Assembly (NCBI GenBank): GCA_900548615.1
Contig: URKW01000072.1
Span: 1-10,348 of the forward strand
Reading direction: 5' to 3'
Source: an uncultured Eubacteriales bacterium
GTDB taxonomy: Bacteria > Bacillota > Clostridia > Oscillospirales > Oscillospiraceae
Length of the DNA: 10,348 nucleotides
Of the stretch, positions 6,573 to 10,348 are shown piece after piece; the stretch's first letter is position 1; the number at the start of each line of letters is the position of its first letter. The notes under the pieces were generated by a model that had not been told where the DNA came from, did no database searches, and saw only the letters and a program-made list of their open reading frames with translations. The position numbers were made by a program, and so were the translations under genes.

Positions 6573-7466
6573 TTGTCAAATCAACGCAAAGCCGATCTGG
6601 CGCTGGTGCTGGTGACGCTGTTCTGGGGTGTGTCCTACTATCTGGTAAATCTGTGCCTGGCGGAGCTGCAGCCCATGAACCTGAACGCCTTCCGGTTTTT
6701 GCTGGCATTTCTGGTGTTGGGCCCCATTTTTTGGAAGAAATTGCGGAACGCCAGCCGCGCCACGCTGAAATACAGCGTGATCATCGGCGCCCTGCTGGTG
6801 GGCGTGTACGCCGGCGCCACCTACGGCGTGGCCTACACCTCCATCTCCAACGCCGGGTTCATCTGCGCCCTGCCGGTGGTGTTCACGCCGCTGCTGGACT
6901 TCGCGGTGAACCGCCGCAAGCCCGGCAAAAAGCTGGCGGTGGCGCTGGTGATGTGCACCGTGGGTCTTGCGCTGCTGACGCTGAACGACCAGTTCCGCCC
7001 CGCCAGCGGCGACCTGATCTGCCTTGTGTGCGCCGTGTGCTACGCCGCCGACATGCTGGTGACGGAGCGTGCGGTGGCCCGTCCCGACGTGGACGCCGTT
7101 ACACTGGGCGTATGCCAGCTGGGTGTGGCGGGCGTGCTGATGCTGCTGGTGTCGGCGCTGGTGGAGCAGCCCAGGCTGCCCCAATCCCCCGGCGTCTGGG
7201 GCGCGGCCATCTTTCTGGGGCTGTTCTGCTCCGGTGTCGCCTTCGTGATCCAGTCGGTGGCCCAGCAGTACACCACCGCCAGCCACGTGGGCGTGATCTT
7301 CACGCTGGAGCCGGTGTTTTCCGGCATCGTGGCCTACTTCTTCGCCGACGAAAAGCTGCTGCCCCGCGGCTACGTGGGCGCGGCTCTGATGCTGCTGAGC
7401 CTACTGGTGATAGAGGTGGACTGGAGCGGCCTGCTGAGGAAGCTCCGGGCCGGACACGGCGAATAA
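6573..7466 (+). CDS. EamA/DMT superfamily transporter (10-TM)
   Basis: This 297-residue membrane protein consists of two EamA repeats. The first (about 7-140) starts with LALVLVTLFWGVSYYLVNLCL and the second (about 146-285) with GDLICLVCAVCYAADMLVTE. Family-typical features include NAFRFLLAFLVLGPIFW in helix 2, ISNAGFICALPVVFTPLLDF in repeat 1, and HVGVIFTLEPVFSGIVAYFFADEKL in repeat 2. Members export or import metabolites and drugs at the cell membrane; the substrate cannot be read from the sequence. The start is TTG at 6573, with AGGGAGGCG eight bases upstream. It has its own promoter. A hairpin 57 bp downstream (7523-7559) may end transcription. Confidence 0.92.
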   Translation: MSNQRKADLALVLVTLFWGVSYYLVNLCLAELQPMNLNAFRFLLAFLVLGPIFWKKLRNASRATLKYSVIIGALLVGVYAGATYGVAYTSISNAGFICALPVVFTPLLDFAVNRRKPGKKLAVALVMCTVGLALLTLNDQFRPASGDLICLVCAVCYAADMLVTERAVARPDVDAVTLGVCQLGVAGVLMLLVSALVEQPRLPQSPGVWGAAIFLGLFCSGVAFVIQSVAQQYTTASHVGVIFTLEPVFSGIVAYFFADEKLLPRGYVGAALMLLSLLVIEVDWSGLLRKLRAGHGE

Positions 7467-7522
7467 CAACCTTAATTCCATCGAAAACGAGTGCGCTGTA
7501 CGAAACCGGGAACAGGCACAGC

Positions 7523-7559
7523 GGGATAACTGCTTGGTGTACCGTTTGAGCAGTATCCC
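7523..7559. terminator. Possible terminator hairpin after the EamA gene
   Basis: GGGATAACTGCT (7523-7534) pairs with AGCAGTATCCC (7549-7559), with a single bulged A. An inner GGTGTACC can extend the stem. It lacks a U-run on the + strand, so termination is uncertain. It abuts the left arm of the 7560-7851 repeat element. Confidence 0.4.
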
Positions 7560-7608
7560 TTGCCTCTCCCCTTGGGAGAAGTGGCCGAGCGCAGCGAGGA
7601 CGGAGAGG

Positions 7609-7681
7609 GTCGACACGTTAAGAAAACACGCCGGTGTCGACACGTTAAGAAAATATGCCAGTGGCATATTTTTAGTGTCGA
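7609..7681. repeat. Two 27-bp direct repeats with alternating GTCGACAC palindromes
   Basis: GTCGACACGTTAAGAAAA starts at 7609 and again at 7636; over 27 bp the copies differ at three positions. TCGACAC (7610, 7637) alternates with its complement GTGTCGA (7634, 7675), so each copy can fold. The second copy forms a long hairpin: outer 7-bp stem TCGACAC/GTGTCGA and inner perfect 10-bp stem AAAATATGCC-AGT-GGCATATTTT (7650-7672). Confidence 0.75.
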
Positions 7682-7796
7682 TCTCAGCGGCTATGCCGCT
7701 GTAGCATCCATCTTGGTTTGCACCGCACCATCTTTTAGTGTCGATCTCGGCGGCTATGCCGCCGTAGCATCTATCTTGGTTTGCACCGCACCATCT
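7671..7796. repeat. Tandem pair of 63-bp repeats carrying a conserved hairpin
   Basis: Copy 1 is 7671-7733 and copy 2 is 7734-7796, starting TTTAGTGTCGATCTC; they differ at three positions only. Each holds a 7-bp stem with a TAT loop (7685-7701 and 7748-7764). Two of the three differences sit opposite each other in this stem (A7686-T7700 becomes G7749-C7763), so pairing is kept. The third (7709 versus 7772) is outside the stem. Confidence 0.85.
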
Positions 7797-7885
7797 TAGA
7801 TCCCCTCTCAGTCACCTGCGGTGACAGCTCTCCCAACGGGAGAGCCAGGTGCCTACCCCCTGTTACATAGCATGTTGACATGAGA

Positions 7886-7917
7886 AATGGAGCGTATCGG
7901 TGCCGATACGCTCCATT
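7886..7917. repeat. Perfect 14-15 bp inverted repeat
   Basis: AATGGAGCGTATCG (7886-7899) and its exact complement (7904-7917) enclose GTGC. There is no U-run on either side, so a classical terminator is not shown. It lies between the repeat element and the promoter of the macro/NADAR gene and may insulate that gene from upstream transcription. Confidence 0.6.
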
Positions 7918-7951
7918 CACTGCTATACGACCACCCGGCAAAGTTGGGGCG

Positions 7952-7980
7952 TTGCTATTTTTTCCGCATTGTGGTAGGAT
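7952..7980 (+). promoter_or_regulatory. Promoter of the macro/NADAR gene
   Basis: TTGCTA (7952-7957), a 17-bp spacer and TAGGAT (7975-7980) form the promoter, with an extended TGG before the -10. The ribosome site GGGGAGG (7993-7999) lies eight bases before the ATG at 8008. Confidence 0.65.
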
Positions 7981-8007
7981 GAGGAAAATAACGGGGAGGC
8001 AACCAGT

Positions 8008-8883
8008 ATGAAGCTTTCATTTCTGTTGGACAGCGCGGAGGGCGCGGGGTGTCTGTGCCGTATGACGGCACAGGACGGCACGGCGACGCTGTCCCTCACG
8101 CCGCCGGTCTATGACGGGCGGCCCCACGACACGGCGGCGCTGGAGGGCTGCTACGAGACGGCGCTGGACGCTGCCCTGTCCAGCGGATGCGGCAGCGTTA
8201 CCATTCCCACGCTGGGTGCGTGGGGCGGCTGGCCGCCCCAATTTGCCGTTCCGGTGGCGCTGGTGGCGGTGGAGCGGTGGCGCAAGGCTCACCCCGACGC
8301 GGCGCTGGACGTGACGTTGTCCGCCCCCGACCAGCGCACCTACGAGCTGTACGAAGAATTCGCCGTCACGGGCAAGGAAATGCTTGCAACGGAAAATGTG
8401 GTGGGCTTTTTCCACGAGTACGGCCCCAACGGCTGGTTCAGCAACTGGTACCCGGCGGTGTTCACCGTGGACGGCGTGATGTACCTCAACGCGGAGCAGT
8501 ATCTCATGCACCAGAAGGCCCTGTGCTGCGGCGACACGGCCACTGCCGCCAAGGTAATGGAAAACCCCGATCCCAAGACGGTAAAGTTGCTGGGCCGGGC
8601 CATCACGCCCTACGATGACGCCAAGTGGGCAGCCGTGCGGCAGGAGGTGATCTATCGGGGACTGCTGGCGAAATTCGGCCAGAACAGCGGCCTGAAACAC
8701 CAGCTGCTGGTCACGGGCGATGCCCTTATCGCGGAGTGCTCCCCCAATGACCGCATCTGGGGCATCGGCCTGCCGCTGGACGATCCCCGCTGTCAGGATC
8801 CCGCCCAGTGGCAAGGGGAAAGCATTCTGGGTCGCGCCCTCATGCGGGTACGGAACACGCTGCGGAATGGAGAAGATATGTGA
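8008..8883 (+). CDS. Partial macro-like domain fused to a NADAR domain
   Basis: The product has 291 residues. The C-terminal part (about 134-286) is a NADAR (YbiA/DUF1768) domain: GWFSNWYPAVF (142-152), an AEQYLMHQKA block with E163 and K170, GRAITPYDDAKW (196-207), and SPNDRIWGIGL (245-255). Known NADAR proteins hydrolyse N-glycosidic bonds; YbiA/RibX acts on damaged riboflavin intermediates, and others remove ADP-ribose from guanine in DNA as antitoxins to DarT. The N-terminal part (about 30-118) matches the second half of a macro domain: PVYDG, LEGCYETAL (45-53), SVTIPTLG (63-70), GGWPPQFA. The first half of the macro fold, with the GDIT and GGGV ADP-ribose loops, is absent, so this part may not be catalytic. 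The gene has its own promoter and probably stands alone. No DarT-like gene is in the window, so antitoxin or metabolite-repair roles are both open. Confidence 0.85.
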   Translation: MKLSFLLDSAEGAGCLCRMTAQDGTATLSLTPPVYDGRPHDTAALEGCYETALDAALSSGCGSVTIPTLGAWGGWPPQFAVPVALVAVERWRKAHPDAALDVTLSAPDQRTYELYEEFAVTGKEMLATENVVGFFHEYGPNGWFSNWYPAVFTVDGVMYLNAEQYLMHQKALCCGDTATAAKVMENPDPKTVKLLGRAITPYDDAKWAAVRQEVIYRGLLAKFGQNSGLKHQLLVTGDALIAECSPNDRIWGIGLPLDDPRCQDPAQWQGESILGRALMRVRNTLRNGEDM

Positions 8884-8940
8884 TTACGCCGGATGGGTTA
8901 TGCGACCTACCCACTGCTCAGGGGAAAACATCATGATACC

Positions 8941-8967
8941 AACGGGAGGGGCATAGCCCCTCCCGTT
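8941..8967. terminator. Hairpin after the macro/NADAR gene, probable terminator
   Basis: AACGGGAGGGGC (8941-8952) pairs perfectly with 8956-8967 around an ATA loop. It sits 57 bp past the stop at 8883. The stem is very stable, but only CAAAATG follows, so factor-independent termination would be imperfect. It has the same GGC-ATA-GCC apex as the 1873-1907 terminator. Confidence 0.6.
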
Positions 8968-8989
8968 CAAAATGATAGCATAGAAATGT

Positions 8990-9019
8990 GTAGGGCGGGG
9001 CACGTTGACCCCGCCCTAC
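8990..9019. repeat. GTAGGGCGGGG palindrome
   Basis: An 11-bp perfect stem (8990-9000 with 9009-9019) encloses an 8-nt loop. It is related in style to the GTAGGGGCGGA repeats at 4741 and 9042. It could add to termination for the genes on either side. Confidence 0.7.
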
Positions 9020-9041
9020 GGAACAGGTACGATAAACGGTC

Positions 9042-9073
9042 TGTAGGGGCGGACGACTCTGTCCGCCCTAACG
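9042..9073. repeat. GTAGGGGCGGA-type palindromic repeat, copy 2
   Basis: This is the inverted copy of 4741-4772, matching at 30 of 32 positions. It lies 26 bp past the stop of the minus-strand membrane protein gene and forms a stem (TAGGGGCGGA with TCCGCCCTA), so it may serve as that gene's transcription end. Confidence 0.8.
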
Positions 9074-9099
9074 ACTAAAAACATACCGACGGCAGATTT

Positions 9100-9615
9100 T
9101 TATCTTCCGAATATCCGTTTCAGCAGCGCACCCAGCATCCTCCGATCTCGACGTATCAAATAGATCAATAATGCCAAAAGGATGATCTGCACGCCTGCCC
9201 CAACAACTCTTGCCAGCTTCACTTCTTCATGCATGCTCCTGTTATAATCCTCGATGGACAGAAGTTCATGATCCGTTTTCAGCGCCACAATCGTCCCGGC
9301 CTGCGTTTCAGGAAAATAATCTATCTGAGAAATGGGGATGCGAAATGAGAGCCTTGTTCCCTGTTGTAAAGCCGCGATTTCAGCCACATCCATATTCCGT
9401 GCGATTGCGGCCGGAATGCGCAGCTGCCCATCAGGCTCCTTCAACGAAATCATATAATCACCCTCTGCATTTGGCGAAACGCCAGCGACCGCAGCGGACA
9501 TCTCGACGGTGCTTATCTCGCTGAGTTTATCTGAGAGAATTAACGTAACATTGTGGCCCAGCATGGCGAAAAACAGCAGCATTACCACGAAAAGCAGCAA
9601 GAGCCTCTTCCTCAT
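9100..9615 (-). CDS. Two-TM membrane protein of unknown function
   Basis: The product has 171 residues. A first membrane helix (about 5-25, LLLLFVVMLLFFAMLG after MRKR) is followed by an exterior domain (about 27-134), a second helix (about 136-154, with VQIILLALLIYLI) and a basic tail (RRDRRMLGALLKRIFGR). The topology predicts both ends inside. The exterior domain has a strand-rich centre and ends in LLSIEDYNRS, a motif I have a weak impression of from other Firmicute membrane proteins but cannot name. The start is ATG at 9615, with GAGGTGA seven bases upstream. The frame is open to 9732, but that part runs through a 5S pseudogene and lacks a ribosome site. Base composition looks clearly less GC-rich than the neighbouring genes, which hints at separate origin. 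No convincing promoter was found. Confidence 0.75.
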   Translation of the reverse strand: MRKRLLLLFVVMLLFFAMLGHNVTLILSDKLSEISTVEMSAAVAGVSPNAEGDYMISLKEPDGQLRIPAAIARNMDVAEIAALQQGTRLSFRIPISQIDYFPETQAGTIVALKTDHELLSIEDYNRSMHEEVKLARVVGAGVQIILLALLIYLIRRDRRMLGALLKRIFGR

Positions 9616-9692
9616 CTTATCTTCACCTCGCCGTATAAATTGATGATTATTGGATATAACGAATGCCCACGGCTTGCGTCGTTGGCTTCTAC

Positions 9693-9790
9693 GTTGGTGC
9701 TGCCAGTCTTCCCAGGCGCATCGGCCCGCCAAGTATTGGCAGAAGCGAGGTTAACTGACCTGTCACGGGATAGTGCCGAAGGCATCCCGA
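9693..9790 (-). pseudogene. Degenerate 5S rRNA copy
   Basis: It aligns with the intact 5S at 9843-9957 in the same orientation. On the + strand it shares GTTGG, TCTTCCC, GCCAAGTATTG, GCAGAAGCGAG and TTAACT in the same order and nearly the same spacing. It has a 2-bp deletion and scattered changes. Similarity fades after about 9755: the conserved loop around CCCGAAC is damaged and the 5' strand of the closing stem cannot be found. It is separated from the functional 5S by the operon terminator. Confidence 0.75.
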
Positions 9791-9805
9791 ACTATGTTGA
9801 GCAAA

Positions 9806-9841
9806 AGCAAAACCCCCATGACTTTCGTCATAGGGGCTTTG
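9806..9841 (-). terminator. Terminator of the ribosomal RNA operon
   Basis: On the minus strand, AAGCCCCTATGAC, a GAAA loop and GTCATGGGGGTTTTG form a stem with one U-G pair followed by a T-run. It lies directly after the 3' end of 5S. The GAAA tetraloop and the wobble pair show that the minus strand is the folding strand. Confidence 0.85.
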
Positions 9842-9842
9842 T

Positions 9843-9957
<115 letters not shown>

Positions 9958-10073
9958 TTGTCAGCACAGCAGTGTTCCGTCATGCCGACTCATGTGCAAT
10001 TGCTTACACCCTGAAAACCGAACAATGTAATTGGATGTGTTGGAGAAGGCTTAGATTGCCTGCACAAATTGTA
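9958..10073 (-). other. 23S-5S internal spacer
   Basis: This is a spacer of about 116 bp with no tRNA. It contains ACCCTGAAAACCGAACAATG on the + strand, a type of phrase common in Firmicute rRNA spacers. It is presumably removed during rRNA processing. Confidence 0.7.

Positions 10074-10348
<275 letters not shown>

Larger units (their letters stand above)
7560..7851. repeat. Composite MITE-like element with inverted arms and internal repeats
   Basis: The left arm (7560-7609) opens with CTCTCCCCTTGGGAGAAG and closes with GACGGAGAGGG. The right arm (about 7801-7851), read on the minus strand, opens with CTCTCCCGTTGGGAGAG and closes with GACTGAGAGGGGA. The arms are diverged inverted copies, each with its own hairpin. 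Between them lie two 27-bp direct repeats and two 63-bp tandem repeats. There is no transposase and no clear target-site duplication. A reading frame of 79 codons crosses it, but it has no ribosome site and its sequence simply follows the repeats. Confidence 0.6.

Noticed and set aside
5507..7549. A 680-codon + strand frame across both transporter genes
   Set aside because: It is Gly/Ala/Arg-rich low-complexity translation in a shifted frame, crosses two well-supported genes and lacks membrane segments or a ribosome site.
7609..7796. CRISPR-like array
   Set aside because: There are only two copies each of two different repeats, with no unique spacers of regular length and no cas genes.
7560..7799. 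79-codon frame with in-frame repeated peptide FSVDLSGYAAVASILVCTAPS-like units
   Set aside because: The frame begins inside the inverted arm, has no ribosome site and simply follows the DNA repeats; the paired stem changes point to structure rather than protein.
9616..9732. N-terminal extension of the two-TM protein
   Set aside because: It runs over the 5S pseudogene and lacks a ribosome site; GAGGTGA precedes the ATG at 9615.
9958..10073. tRNA gene in the 23S-5S spacer
   Set aside because: No cloverleaf, T-loop GTTCRA or CCA-type pattern could be found.

Overview
The window is GC-rich and bacterial, and looks like chromosomal DNA from a Gram-positive gut Clostridium relative, most likely Oscillospiraceae (Bacillota). 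This rests on the strong AGGAGG-type ribosome sites, TTG starts, an AI-2E/YtvI-type membrane protein, a ThrR/PheB-type ACT regulator, an ECF sigma operon of a style common in gut Firmicutes, Firmicutes-like 23S and 5S rRNA, and intergenic regions packed with short palindromic repeats. I could not run a search, so the family-level placement is an inference.

Layout. A + strand purB-like adenylosuccinate lyase (82-1500) converges on a minus-strand operon of three genes: ECF sigma factor (4389 to 3835), a one-pass membrane protein that is probably its anti-sigma/sensor (3835 to 2384) and a small lipoprotein (2369 to 1932). The convergent gap 1501-1931 holds a nested repeat island and a strong bidirectional terminator. 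The operon has a well-formed promoter with a dyad between its -35 and -10. From 4480 to 4890 there are only repeats and the terminator of the next minus-strand gene, an HTH-ACT regulator (5329 to 4892). Divergent from that gene are an AI-2E family transporter (5442-6509) and an EamA drug/metabolite transporter (6573-7466), the latter with its own promoter.

From 7467 to 7950 there is a second repeat island. It is flanked by inverted arms and encloses two 63-bp tandem units whose differences preserve a hairpin. Next is a + strand gene (8008-8883) that joins an incomplete macro-like domain to a NADAR domain, an ADP-ribose/N-glycoside hydrolase fold. After a further cluster of palindromes comes a small minus-strand two-TM protein of unknown function (9615 to 9100).

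The right end is the 3' part of a ribosomal RNA operon on the minus strand: 23S 3' end, spacer, 5S and terminator. Beyond the terminator lies a decayed second 5S copy.

Functional themes. The sigma operon reads as an envelope-sensing unit. The other genes are single-gene or small units of metabolism and transport with no clear shared pathway. The items most worth follow-up are the half-macro/NADAR fusion, the 5S pseudogene, and the tandem repeat pair with a compensatory base-pair change.
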